NCBI GenBank assembly: GCA_031431195.1
Contig: JANPCU010000385.1
Coordinates: 23,438 to 87,437 of the forward strand
DNA from: TH-plancto1 sp031431195
Lineage (GTDB): Bacteria; Planctomycetota; Planctomycetia; Planctomycetales; Planctomycetaceae
DNA: 64,000 nt
Direction of reading: 5' to 3'
Of this stretch, positions 47,531 to 56,292 are shown one piece after another (the first letter of the stretch is position 1; each line of letters starts with the position of its first letter). A model generated the notes under the pieces. It worked only from the letters and a program-made list of their open reading frames with translations, did no database searches and had not been told where the DNA came from. Made by a program: the position numbers and the translations under genes.

Positions 47531-47555
47531 TGTTCCCCTCATGACAATTTCCCCC

Positions 47556-48935
47556 ATGACCGACCTCATCATCATCGGCGGCGGTCCCGGCGGCTATGTC
47601 GCTGCCATTCGAGCGGCCCAGCTCAAGAAGTCTGTGACCATCATCGAGAAGGAACCGCTGCTCGGCGGGACGTGTCTCCGCGTCGGCTGTATTCCATCCA
47701 AGGCTCTGCTCGAGTCGAGCCACATGTACGAGATGGCTCAGCACACGATGGCCGCGCGCGGGGTCGTGGTGGATCAGCTGAAGCTCGATTTGGCGACGAT
47801 GCTGCAACACAAGGAGTCGGTCGTCCGGACCCTCGGCGGCGGAATTGACGGCTTGATGAAGAAGAACAAGATCACCCGCATTCTCGGGACGGCGACGATC
47901 ACAGCTCCCGGTCGTGTGGCCGTCGAGAGCAAAGACGGGAAACAGGAACTCCAGGCCGAACACATTCTCATCGCCACTGGCAGCACCCCCGCCTCGCTGC
48001 CCGGCATCGAGATGGATGGCGACCGCATCGGGACCAGTACGGAGGCGCTGTGCTATCCGGAAGTGCCTAAGCATTTAATCGTCATCGGAGCCGGGGTGAT
48101 TGGCCTGGAACTCGGGACCGTCTGGAGGCGTCTGGGGGCGAAGGTGACAGTCCTCGAATACCTCGACCGAATCATGCCCGGTATGGACAACGAGATCGCC
48201 GCTGAGGCAAAAAAGATTTTCGAGAAGCAGGGGATCGAGTTCCGTCTGGGTTGCAAAGTCACGGGGGCCAAGGTCGTCAAGAAGGAGTGCCAGGTCACGA
48301 TCGACGGCGGCGAGGTTCTGAAGGCCGACCGCGTTCTAGTGGCGGTCGGTCGTAAGCCAAACACACACGGGCTGGGCCTCGAAAACGTCGGTGTGCAAGT
48401 CGACAAACGCGGCTTCATCACGGTCGACAAGCACATGCTGACCTCAGCTGCGGGCATTCTCGCCGTCGGTGATGTGGTCGGCGGCGCGATGCTGGCCCAC
48501 AAAGCCGAAGAGGAGGGGGTGGCGGCGGTCGAGTATCTCTACACGGGCTACGGCCATGTGAACTACGACGCGATCCCCGGCGTGGTCTACACCGAACCCG
48601 AAATCGCTACCGTGGGATTCACTGAGGAGCAACTGATCCAGCAGGGCCGCAAGTACCGTAAAGGAAGCTTCCCGTTCCTCGCCAATGGCCGCGCCCGGGC
48701 GACCGGCACCACCGATGGCAAGGTGAAAATCCTGGCCGATGCCACGACTGACCGCGTGCTGGGAATCCATATCATCGGCTCCCACGCCGGGGAACTGATC
48801 GCCGAATGCGTAGCAGCCATCGAGTTCGGAGCCAGCAGCGAAGACATCGCCCGCACTTGCCATGCACATCCGACCTTGGCTGAGGCCGTGAAAGAGGCAG
48901 CCCTGGCCGTCGATGGGCGCGTGCTACACATGTGA
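47556..48935 (+). CDS. lpd: Dihydrolipoyl dehydrogenase (E3)
   Basis: This 459-residue flavoprotein reoxidises the dihydrolipoyl groups of E2. ATG 47556 gives the canonical FAD-binding start MTDLIIIGGGPGGYVAAIRA; 47541 would add five residues, and the frame back to 47499 runs through the palindrome. The redox disulfide is in GGTCLRVGCIPSK. The NAD-binding motif is VIGAGVIGLELGTVW, the second FAD contact ILAVGDVVGGAMLAHKAEEE, and the C-terminal His-Glu pair lies in HAHPTLAEAVKEAA. It is likely shared by other 2-oxoacid dehydrogenases of the cell. Confidence 0.96.
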   Translation: MTDLIIIGGGPGGYVAAIRAAQLKKSVTIIEKEPLLGGTCLRVGCIPSKALLESSHMYEMAQHTMAARGVVVDQLKLDLATMLQHKESVVRTLGGGIDGLMKKNKITRILGTATITAPGRVAVESKDGKQELQAEHILIATGSTPASLPGIEMDGDRIGTSTEALCYPEVPKHLIVIGAGVIGLELGTVWRRLGAKVTVLEYLDRIMPGMDNEIAAEAKKIFEKQGIEFRLGCKVTGAKVVKKECQVTIDGGEVLKADRVLVAVGRKPNTHGLGLENVGVQVDKRGFITVDKHMLTSAAGILAVGDVVGGAMLAHKAEEEGVAAVEYLYTGYGHVNYDAIPGVVYTEPEIATVGFTEEQLIQQGRKYRKGSFPFLANGRARATGTTDGKVKILADATTDRVLGIHIIGSHAGELIAECVAAIEFGASSEDIARTCHAHPTLAEAVKEAALAVDGRVLHM

Positions 48936-49082
48936 ACGATGCGGTAACGATCTTCCCACACACCGACAATCATGGGCCAGTCACTACAGCCCCGTTCGCG
49001 TGCATTTTCCCAGCTTTCATCGCCATTGCCAGCGGAGAGTTTACCTGGCGCATGCCAGCTTGTCCTTCACGCGGTCCGAATT

Positions 49083-49155
49083 GAGACGTAGTTGCCCCTC
49101 GCCAGAGGGCGGGAACTCAATCCAATTCGCCCACGTTCTGGGGAACGTGGCTACG
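49083..49155. repeat. Paired hairpins with ACGTAG ends
   Basis: CCACGTTC-TGGG-GAACGTGG (49131-49150) is a perfect 8-bp hairpin next to a GCCCCTCGCCAGAGGGC-type hairpin. The element runs from GACGTAG to CTACG and shares its left flank with 41631. The rest of 48936-49170 holds nothing else. Confidence 0.65.
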
Positions 49156-49170
49156 AAACAGGGCCAGCGG

Positions 49171-49746
49171 TCACTCACTCGTGGCCCCCGTAAGGATTTC
49201 GAGCAGGGTGGCTTCGTTCCAGCCGCAGCGGCGGCGGTTCATGGCCACGCAGTTCTTATTATTTCCTGCTTCAACAACGACAGCGTGAAGCGGTACAGCC
49301 TGACCATTTATAATCCGCCACACCGCTCGCGAATACCGCAAATGGCATTCGCTGTGCGCATGCTCGCTCGGCCAAATGTCCTCGTGCCGCGTGGCCAGCG
49401 CCAACTTCTGAGCCGTATTAATCCGCCCGCGTCGCGCGGATTTCTGTCTCTTCTACTTCGAAGACTCGCCGCCCCGCGCAGCCGCTTCCCGCCGCTGCTC
49501 TTCCGCTCGCAATGAATACGCCTCGTCCAACCGCTCGTCGGATTCTTTTGCTGCAGCTGCCGGTTCTCCTGCTCCAACTCCGCCATCCGCTTCGCCTGCC
49601 GCTCGATCAGCTGCGACTGCTCCCGATCCCGAACCTCCAGCACCTCCAGCCGCTCCTGCAACCGCAGAACCCAGGCCCGCAGCTCGTCCGATGTCAGATC
49701 CTGTGGTGAAGTCCGTTTCATCCACGATCTCTACCAGATCAGGCAC
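49171..49746 (-). pseudogene. IS66-like transposase remnant
   Basis: On the minus strand, an N-terminal coiled coil (LVEIVDETDFTTG; LRAWVLRLQERLEVLEVRD; RMAELEQENRQLQQK) shifts frame into ESDERLDEAYSLRAEEQRRE. It meets one TAG after GGESSK, then continues KRQKSARRGRINTAQKLALA and HLRYSRAVWRIINGQAVPLH, which correspond to the start of IS66-type transposases. There is at least one frameshift and one stop, and the catalytic part is absent. It lies directly after the integrase fragment and so may have invaded it. Confidence 0.7.
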
Positions 49747-49781
49747 AAACCTGTCATCAGCAATCGACGCACATTGGACAG

Positions 49782-50006
49782 CTACTTTGCCACACTCTTG
49801 CCACCGGACAAAATTGACTGGATCACCTCAGCATTCTGAGGCGGCTGGTCTATCAGACCGACGTTGATGTGATGCAGGTGGACTTCGGCCTGCTTCTTGA
49901 TCGCTTCGCAATCATCGTCATTGGTGGTCCCCCAAGACCGCCGAAATGCCTTCCCGCCGAAGTGGAACCGCAGGTGGTAGCCGTTGATTTGCTCCAATGT
50001 TGCCAT
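49782..50006 (-). pseudogene. N-terminal fragment of a tyrosine-recombinase (phage-type integrase)
   Basis: Start 50006 has GGGGAGG upstream. The 74 residues (MATLEQINGYHLRFHFGGKA .. KKQAEVHLHHINVGLIDQP .. VIQSILSGGK) fit the arm-binding start of integrases, where a short beta-sheet is followed by a helix and a phrase such as LPP.AD. The catalytic domain is missing. It is placed 3' of tRNA-Leu, the usual site for integrases, with a transposase remnant after it. Confidence 0.6.
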
Positions 50007-50171
50007 TTTCTGGCCTCCCCAGGCAAGGCTAGCGCCCGGTTGGTCAACGACAATGAAGCCCTTTACAACGTCCCTACAAGACCAGCAAGTGTGGCAAAAC
50101 CGTGGCAAAGCCACGTCGTCAAATGCAAAAGGACTCACAGCGATTTGCCGTAAGTCCTTTCGCCACTTGAG

Positions 50172-50255
<84 letters not shown>

Positions 50256-50515
50256 AACGGGAAGGGTGGGGAGGTTAGCACTCGTGACGCTGATTTTCAA
50301 TCCGACGGAGTGCTGAATGAACGGCGAAAGTGCTCACCTCTGGTTGACCTGACGATTTGTTCGAAATGATTGTTTCAACCGAGAGGCCGGATGTCAGGCT
50401 TCAGGGGCTGTGGTGGAGATCATCGATTCGCCACACACCAACGTCCGATCTCTATCATCTTCCTCGACTCTCCCACCCGGCAACGGTTATCCTCTTCACT
50501 CAGGAGAACCACTGG

Positions 50516-52831
50516 GTGCGAACGCTTCGTAACACGCTGTACATCAGCCTGACTCTGCAAATCTGCCTGGCAGCTGCGATCTTGGCCGCTGCGGAAGAGG
50601 CTCCGCTGGCGCTCATCACACTGCCGTTGGCTCTGGGAACGCTATTCGTCATCGATCTGCTGGGGTGGCTCAGTCCTCCCCGGTTGCTGCTGAACATCAC
50701 TGCTCTGGGGGCGATGGGACTGGCACTGCTGGAATTCCAAGGGCAGGGCGAGTCTCGGCTGCTAGCGGGTGGGCACTTGGTGGTCTATCTCATGTGGACG
50801 TTTCTGCTGCAACAGAAAGATCTGCGGCGGATGTGGTGGATGTTCGCCTTGTCCGTACTCCAGGTGGCCGTGGGAGCCCCGTTGGCGAACAACCAGCCGT
50901 GGTTCGGGGCCGCGCTGTTTGTGTATACGGCCTCGACCGTTTGGACCATGTCGCTGCTCAGTCTCACGCGGGCGGCATTGCTGGCCGATCCTCAACTCTT
51001 GGCTCCGAAATCAAAACTGCCTGATTCCGAGATGCTCGTCGAGGCTCCCTTCTGGGGGCACAGCTACGCCCAGAACGGCGTTCGCACTGACGAACAGGGG
51101 CGCTGGATTTCGCCTCGATTCCTGGGCGGCGGAGTGGTGACATTTGCGTTAATTCTGGTCGTGGGGATGACGTTCTTCGTGCTGACGCCGCGCGTCTGGA
51201 TCGGCAACATGAACGTCTTTGGCGATAGCCCGCTACGGGGAGCGGGCGGGGCGACCGGCTTTACGGAGAACGTGAAGCTCGGTGATATCGGGGAGGTCAT
51301 GGAGAGTTACGAACTCGTCATGGAGGTCCAGGTTCTCGACGGCGAGACGGGGCAATCGATCCCTCCCGCTGAGCTGGCAGCTGCGGTGGGGGATGAACCA
51401 CTGTTTCGCGGTGCGGTGCTGGAATTCTACACAGCCGGAAGTTGGACGAAGGCCAGATACAGTGATGGCTGGGAAGAACCTTTTATTTCGGATGGCCCTA
51501 TCCGACTGAATATCACGCTGCAACCCTTGGAATCAGCGGCCTTGTTCCATACCGGTAAATTCCAGGGAGGTCGAGGAGTGACGGCCCCCAAGCAACTCTA
51601 TTTTCACGTGTTGTCTGAAGCAGTGGAGCGAGATGACGGCTCCGATATGTCAAAGCCCTATTCCTACGCGGTTTCAGTCACTCCCCCCGGAACCGTTTTC
51701 GACCCACGTGCCTCCGAGGGGTGGCATCGAGCGATTCGGCTCGATCGCGTTCCCGATTGGTTGCGACGTCTGCTCCCCACCCCGTCGGAGCGATTGACAC
51801 AACTCGCGAAGCAGGTGCTTGAGCGGTCGAGCCCGCGTGGAAGTCCGGCGAGCGAGGCCACCGCTCGCGTGCTCGAGGAGTACCTGCGCGACTCGAACGA
51901 ATTCAGCTACACGCTCGATCTGTCGGTGGACGACGCGTCGATCGATCCGGTCGAGGACTTTGTCTTTAACCGCAAGAAGGGGCACTGCGAGTATTTCGCG
52001 TCGGCTCTCGCGCTCATGCTGCGCGGAGTCGGCATCCCATCGCGACTGATTAGCGGATTCAAAGGAGCGGAGTACAACGAGAAAACCGGCCGCCTTGAAG
52101 TGCGGGCTTTGCATGCGCATGCCTGGGTCGAAGGCTTTGTCGATGGGGGGTGGGTGACGTTTGACCCGACACCCGGCGATCGCGACACCGAGGTGGCGAC
52201 CAAGGCGAAGGACACCGAACCAGACTTAGTCGACCAGACTCGTTCGATGTGGTTCCAAGGGATGAGCTACAGCAAATCGCAACAGGATGAACTGGTCTAC
52301 GCCCCGCTGCGCGATCTGGGCGAGATGGTAAAAAACAACTTTGCGGGATTGATGCAGGGGGAACTTCCACTCCTCACCCAGCTCAAGAATCTGTCCGCGT
52401 CCCCCAGCCGGTGGTTCAGTGGAGAGGGGGGGACCGTGGCTCTGTTTCTGCTCGTCATCATGGCGGGTGGCGCGTGGTTGGCACGGATCATCTTCAAGCG
52501 GTGGAAGGGGTGGACACGCGAACGCGAACTGGCCCAACGGCGAGCGATCACCGTCGAGTTCTATGCCCGATTGCTCCATCTGTTACAGCGTTTCGGACTG
52601 GCCGATATCCAGACGCTGACTCCCCGCGAGTTCGCCCTCCGTGCCGAGGAACAGTTCCAGTCCCGCTTTCGCACGGCAGGCATTACGGGAATCGCGTTCG
52701 CACTGGTCGAATCGTTCTATGCCGTCCGCTTCGGCGACCAACCCTTGTCGGCGGACCAGTTAAACACCATCGACCAGCAGTTGGGACGGTTAGAGCAAAG
52801 CCTTGTTCAACCGGTCACGGTCTCGTCGTGA
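50516..52831 (+). CDS. TgpA-like membrane transglutaminase (DUF3488 + transglutaminase core)
   Basis: GTG 50516 is preferred because AGGAG lies 9 bases upstream; the frame to 50357 is open but adds unconvincing residues. The 771-residue product has several N-terminal transmembrane helices (about 1-165; DUF3488 region). One more helix follows near 210-230, then a periplasmic transglutaminase-like domain with catalytic Cys near 490 in KGHCEYFASAL, His in ALHAHAWVEGF and Asp in TFDPTPGD. A further helix (about 640) and a DUF4129-like cytoplasmic end complete it (RLLHLLQRFGLADIQTLTPR). Family members are membrane enzymes of unknown substrate. It is followed by a DUF1501 gene. Confidence 0.9.
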   Translation: MRTLRNTLYISLTLQICLAAAILAAAEEAPLALITLPLALGTLFVIDLLGWLSPPRLLLNITALGAMGLALLEFQGQGESRLLAGGHLVVYLMWTFLLQQKDLRRMWWMFALSVLQVAVGAPLANNQPWFGAALFVYTASTVWTMSLLSLTRAALLADPQLLAPKSKLPDSEMLVEAPFWGHSYAQNGVRTDEQGRWISPRFLGGGVVTFALILVVGMTFFVLTPRVWIGNMNVFGDSPLRGAGGATGFTENVKLGDIGEVMESYELVMEVQVLDGETGQSIPPAELAAAVGDEPLFRGAVLEFYTAGSWTKARYSDGWEEPFISDGPIRLNITLQPLESAALFHTGKFQGGRGVTAPKQLYFHVLSEAVERDDGSDMSKPYSYAVSVTPPGTVFDPRASEGWHRAIRLDRVPDWLRRLLPTPSERLTQLAKQVLERSSPRGSPASEATARVLEEYLRDSNEFSYTLDLSVDDASIDPVEDFVFNRKKGHCEYFASALALMLRGVGIPSRLISGFKGAEYNEKTGRLEVRALHAHAWVEGFVDGGWVTFDPTPGDRDTEVATKAKDTEPDLVDQTRSMWFQGMSYSKSQQDELVYAPLRDLGEMVKNNFAGLMQGELPLLTQLKNLSASPSRWFSGEGGTVALFLLVIMAGGAWLARIIFKRWKGWTRERELAQRRAITVEFYARLLHLLQRFGLADIQTLTPREFALRAEEQFQSRFRTAGITGIAFALVESFYAVRFGDQPLSADQLNTIDQQLGRLEQSLVQPVTVSS

Positions 52832-52887
52832 GTCGTTAGGATGCTCAAGAGTGATGCCGGGTCGTCTAGTCGTCGGGAGAGTTTGCC

Positions 52888-54375
52888 ATGAACCATTCCA
52901 CACGTCATGCCGGTCCAATGTTGAACACCTCGCAGGGCTCGGTTCCGCCACTCCTCGGTCGCCGGGAGTTCATGGACTGGGTCGGTCAGGGCATTGGTGG
53001 AGCGGCGCTGGCCACTTTGCTCTGCCCCGACACCGCGCGGGCGGCGGGGACACTTCCCGAGGCGTCCGTCCCCTGGCCGCATCATCCGGCGAAGGCCAAG
53101 CGAGCGATCCACATCAACCTGTTTGGCGGCCTTAGCCAAGTCGACAGCTTTGACTACAAGCCCGAACTTGAAAAGTACCATGGTAAGAAGTTTGGCGGGA
53201 TCGAGGCAGCAGATGTCTTCTTCGGTCAGATCGGCCTGCTCAGGCAGAGCGACTGGGCCTTCAAGCAACGGGGCCAATCAGGGTTGTGGGTGTCGGAGCT
53301 GTTCCCGCATCTGGCGGGGGTCGCGGATGAGTTGACGGTGATCCGCTCGATGTATGCGGAGACTTCGAACCATACCCCGGCCACGTTTCAAGAGAACAGC
53401 GGATTCCGGCTCAACGGGTTTCCCACGGCGGGGGCGTGGCTCTCGTTCGGGATGGGTGCCGAGACCGAAGACCTGCCTGCGTATGTCGTGATCCCTGACC
53501 CGCGCGGTTTGCCAGCGGGTGGCTCAATCAACTGGACCAACGGGTTCCTTCCCGCGCGCCATCAAGGCGTCATCCTCCGCAGCCAGGGCAAGGCCGTCGA
53601 TGACCTCGTTCCCGCACGGCCGATCGCAGCTGGGACGGATGTGGCGTCGCGCGAGCTGCTCGATCGGCTGAACCGCCAGCATCTCGAACGCCACGGAGCC
53701 GAGGACGCCTTCTCCGCCCGCATCCGCAGCTATGAACTCGCCGCGCGGATGCAGCTGGCCGTGCCGGAGGTGACTGACCTCGCGGGCGAGACCGAAGCGA
53801 TCCATCAGCAGTACGGCCTCGACCAGGACGAGACCCGCGACTTCGGGCGGTCGTGCCTCTTGGCGAGACGGCTTCTGGAAAAGGGCGTGCGGTTCGTCCA
53901 GCTCTACTCCGGCGGAGCGTTCGGCTCGCCCCGTATCAACTGGGACGGGCACGAGGATATGAAGAAGAATCACGGGCAGGAGGCCGGTCGCATCGACCTG
54001 CCATTGGCCGGGTTGATTCGCGATCTGCGGCAGCGTGGAATGCTCGACGACACGCTACTCCTCTTTACCAGCGAGTTCGGTCGCACCCCCTTTACGCAGT
54101 CGGGTTCCGATGTCCTCGGCATTGGTCGCGACCACAACCAATACGGCTTCTCGACCTGGCTGGCGGGTGCCGGACTGAAGCATGGCCTGGCCTACGGCTC
54201 GACCGATGAGATCGGCTGGAAAGCCGTGGAGAACCGCACCCACTGGCACGACTTCCACGCCACCGTCCTGCACCTGCTCGGGATCGACCATACGCGGTTG
54301 ACCTTCTACCACAACGGCATCCAACGCCGCCTGACCAACGTGCATGGGGAGTTGATTCAGGGGGTGTTGGGGTGA
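52888..54375 (+). CDS. DUF1501 protein, Tat-type signal (second copy in window)
   Basis: This is a 495-residue protein with a twin-arginine-like leader (LGRREFMDWVGQGIGGAALA). DUF1501 marks follow: AIHINLFGGLSQVDSFDYKP, MYAETSNHTPATFQENSG, LYSGGAFGSPRINWDGHED, LFTSEFGRTPFTQ, GRDHNQYGFSTWLAGAG and FHATVLHLLGIDHTRLTFYH. GGGAGAG lies 7 bases before the ATG. It is longer and clearly different from the copy at 5173, so it is a separate subfamily. Members are usually next to DUF1549/1553 genes; none is here. Confidence 0.93.
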   Translation: MNHSTRHAGPMLNTSQGSVPPLLGRREFMDWVGQGIGGAALATLLCPDTARAAGTLPEASVPWPHHPAKAKRAIHINLFGGLSQVDSFDYKPELEKYHGKKFGGIEAADVFFGQIGLLRQSDWAFKQRGQSGLWVSELFPHLAGVADELTVIRSMYAETSNHTPATFQENSGFRLNGFPTAGAWLSFGMGAETEDLPAYVVIPDPRGLPAGGSINWTNGFLPARHQGVILRSQGKAVDDLVPARPIAAGTDVASRELLDRLNRQHLERHGAEDAFSARIRSYELAARMQLAVPEVTDLAGETEAIHQQYGLDQDETRDFGRSCLLARRLLEKGVRFVQLYSGGAFGSPRINWDGHEDMKKNHGQEAGRIDLPLAGLIRDLRQRGMLDDTLLLFTSEFGRTPFTQSGSDVLGIGRDHNQYGFSTWLAGAGLKHGLAYGSTDEIGWKAVENRTHWHDFHATVLHLLGIDHTRLTFYHNGIQRRLTNVHGELIQGVLG

Positions 54376-54539
54376 ACTTGTGAATACATGGATGAATCAG
54401 CCAAGTCTCACGCCGAGCGACAACTCCCTTCGAGGAAATGCATCCCGCTTTCTGGTCGGGAGTTGATAAGTTGATGTCGTCGGGTATTGTTCATGGGTTC
54501 CGTTCCGAAAATCACAAGTTAGGCGGCACTACGGGCATC

Positions 54540-54965
54540 ATGCACTCCAGCCTTCAGCCACGGACAAACATCAAGCTATTGGTCATTTGGGGCGTCGTCG
54601 CGTTTGTCGTCGCATTCCTCTCCTCACCGACACCGTGGCCCTTCTTGGGGGTTGGCGTCGCGCTTGGTGGCTGTGCTGGCGTCATTCAGCTTCGTTCGCT
54701 TCGAGAGTCCTCTGCATCCTTGCTCACCGCACAGACTGCGATGGACGTTCGTCGTATTTTAAGTTCATCACGTACCGGGCGGCTCTACGTCTACGCATTT
54801 TGGGGGAGCATGGTTGTGCTGTGTGCTCTCGCGTTTTACCTGCTTCGAGGGCGTGAATTCGTCGGCTTGCTTGTCGGTTACTCCGCCTTTGCGTTCACGC
54901 GTGAGGTGCTGACGTTACGCGGCACATTTGAGCTTCACAGGCTTTCAGCGGAGCAGCGAGTTTGA
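54540..54965 (+). CDS. Small multi-pass membrane protein
   Basis: This is a 141-residue product from ATG 54540; the frame is open back to 54438. It has two N-terminal hydrophobic segments (LLVIWGVVAFVVAFLSSPTP; WPFLGVGVALGGCAGVI), a soluble linker and a third helix (YAFWGSMVVLCALAFYLL). The composition looks less GC-rich than the neighbours, which hints at recent acquisition. No family is recognised. Confidence 0.55.
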   Translation: MHSSLQPRTNIKLLVIWGVVAFVVAFLSSPTPWPFLGVGVALGGCAGVIQLRSLRESSASLLTAQTAMDVRRILSSSRTGRLYVYAFWGSMVVLCALAFYLLRGREFVGLLVGYSAFAFTREVLTLRGTFELHRLSAEQRV

Positions 54966-55137
54966 CCGTGCTGATTAACCGTGCGAGGCTGCGAACCCGG
55001 GTCGCTCAGCTTGGACTGTTCTTCCGACTATGGGCCTACGCTTCACCCTTGGACTTGAGACCGCCGCTGGGATCTTGCAACGCCACTCCGAAGTCGTGGT
55101 AACCTCGCATCTTGATCCCCAGCTGGTTGAAATCGAC

Positions 55138-55296
55138 GGGTGGCGGGGTCAGGAGGCTTTGCGGATGGCCCCGGCGTGGGGAGTCGTCGCCTGCCGGACG
55201 CTGCTTCGCCCCTCGCGATGGACTCTCAGCCCAGCCTCGAACTTCCACGTCCACTTCGGTCGGGGCCATCCGCAAAGCCTCCTGACCCCGCCACCC
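55138..55296. repeat. ~158-bp palindrome-ended element, copy 1
   Basis: The ends GGGTGGCGGGGTCAGGAGGC and the reverse GCCTCCTGACCCCGCCACCC are about 35-bp arms. The inner part is similar to the copy at 59433 but inverted. It lies in the gap 54966-55462, which has no convincing gene. Confidence 0.85.
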
Positions 55297-55462
55297 GACT
55301 GTCTACTTACTGCCGAGGCGGCGAGCGTCAACCGGTCGAGGCTCTCCATTTTGATCCCGCGAGAACCTTCCCGCGATGCCTCGGCAGGCGGGCGCCGTGC
55401 CTTTCTCCCGGACGAATCTCCACTATTATTCCACATGGACGACCACAAGTGGCGATCTCCAA

Positions 55463-55855
55463 TTAAAACACCGACTTCAGCCCGAGGTGTTTCACGAACG
55501 GCTCAAAATCCGAGTCGCTGTGCAGTAGTGTGTAGCCGCTCTCGATGCAGCGGGTCGCGATTACGGTGTCGATCGTCTTGCGAATCGTTACCCCCAAGGA
55601 TCGGAGGGTCCGGTAATTCTGAGCAGCTTGGATGGCGATGTCCTGGCCACCCAGGTCCACCTGTTTGAATGAAGACAGCAGCTTCTTGGCCTGATTGAAC
55701 TCTTTGTCGCTGGCAAAGCCTTGCAGCACTTCCACCAGCACCAAGTCGCCAATGGCCAGCGGGACGGTCCCGAGTAATTGGTCCAGCCGGTCGGACTGCG
55801 GAGTCACAGTTCCCCGAAAGTAGTCGATCCACACGCTGGAATCGACGAGGATCAT
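55463..55855 (-). CDS. vapC: VapC-type PIN-domain toxin
   Basis: This 130-residue PIN-domain RNase has acidic residues in ILVDSSVWIDYFRG (Asp5), the Glu in LVLVEVLQGF, the Asp in RKTIDTVIATRC and the Asp pair in LLHSDSDFEPF. VapC toxins cut tRNA or rRNA when freed from the antitoxin. The start overlaps the vapB stop by 4 bp (ATGA), so translation is coupled. Confidence 0.9.
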   Translation of the reverse strand: MILVDSSVWIDYFRGTVTPQSDRLDQLLGTVPLAIGDLVLVEVLQGFASDKEFNQAKKLLSSFKQVDLGGQDIAIQAAQNYRTLRSLGVTIRKTIDTVIATRCIESGYTLLHSDSDFEPFVKHLGLKSVF

Positions 55856-56046
55856 CGATCGGTCCTCATCGCTTTCAGATCACCTTGCCAGTTCAGCTGA
55901 CCGCGAAATCGCTTGACCTCGCCCTGTTGCTGTAACCGCAGCAACGTCCGCAGCCCTAGCTCCACCGCCTCGCGCTTCGTCTTGAGGCCGGTCGCCTTCA
56001 GCGTGTCGGACATCAGCTGGTCGTCGATTTCAATGTTCGTGCGCAT
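55852..56046 (-). CDS. vapB: VapB-type antitoxin
   Basis: This is a 64-residue protein. The N-terminal ribbon-helix-helix-like segment (MRTNIEIDDQLMSDTLKATG .. KREAVELGLRTLLRL) is typical of VapB/DUF2191 antitoxins. The C-terminal part (FRGQLNWQGDL) should wrap the VapC active site. It precedes vapC with a 4-bp overlap. VapB usually represses its own promoter, and an inverted repeat lies at its start. Confidence 0.88.
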   Translation of the reverse strand: MRTNIEIDDQLMSDTLKATGLKTKREAVELGLRTLLRLQQQGEVKRFRGQLNWQGDLKAMRTDR

Positions 56047-56048
56047 CG

Positions 56049-56076
56049 TGTGTACTCATAACATGGGCTATACACA
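56049..56076 (-). promoter_or_regulatory. Candidate vapBC operator
   Basis: TGTGTA and TACACA form an inverted repeat with 16 bases between, overlapping TATA- and TTATGA-like hexamers just before the vapB start. The position suits autoregulation by VapB. Tentative. Confidence 0.35.
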
Positions 56077-56292
56077 TCGTAACGGACACGACTCGTGACG
56101 ACAAGATCTGTGGAGACGAACCCTCATGGCTTTCTGACAGTTGCCTTTTTCGCATCGTGGGCCGCTGCCTGGGGTTGCTGGCGTGAGTTACTCATATTCT
56201 ATCGTGGTCCCAACACTCACTCCGAGAACGGCGTATTCACTCTCATGACCCGGATCACCGACCCAGTTCGCTGCAACACAAGGGGATTGACC

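Noticed and set aside
55036..55140. Minus-strand coding-like end (NQLGIKMRGYHDFGVALQDP .. stop)
   Set aside because: It looks like the end of a protein cut by the 158-bp element, but I cannot identify the family and the rest is repeat, so it is not listed as a gene.
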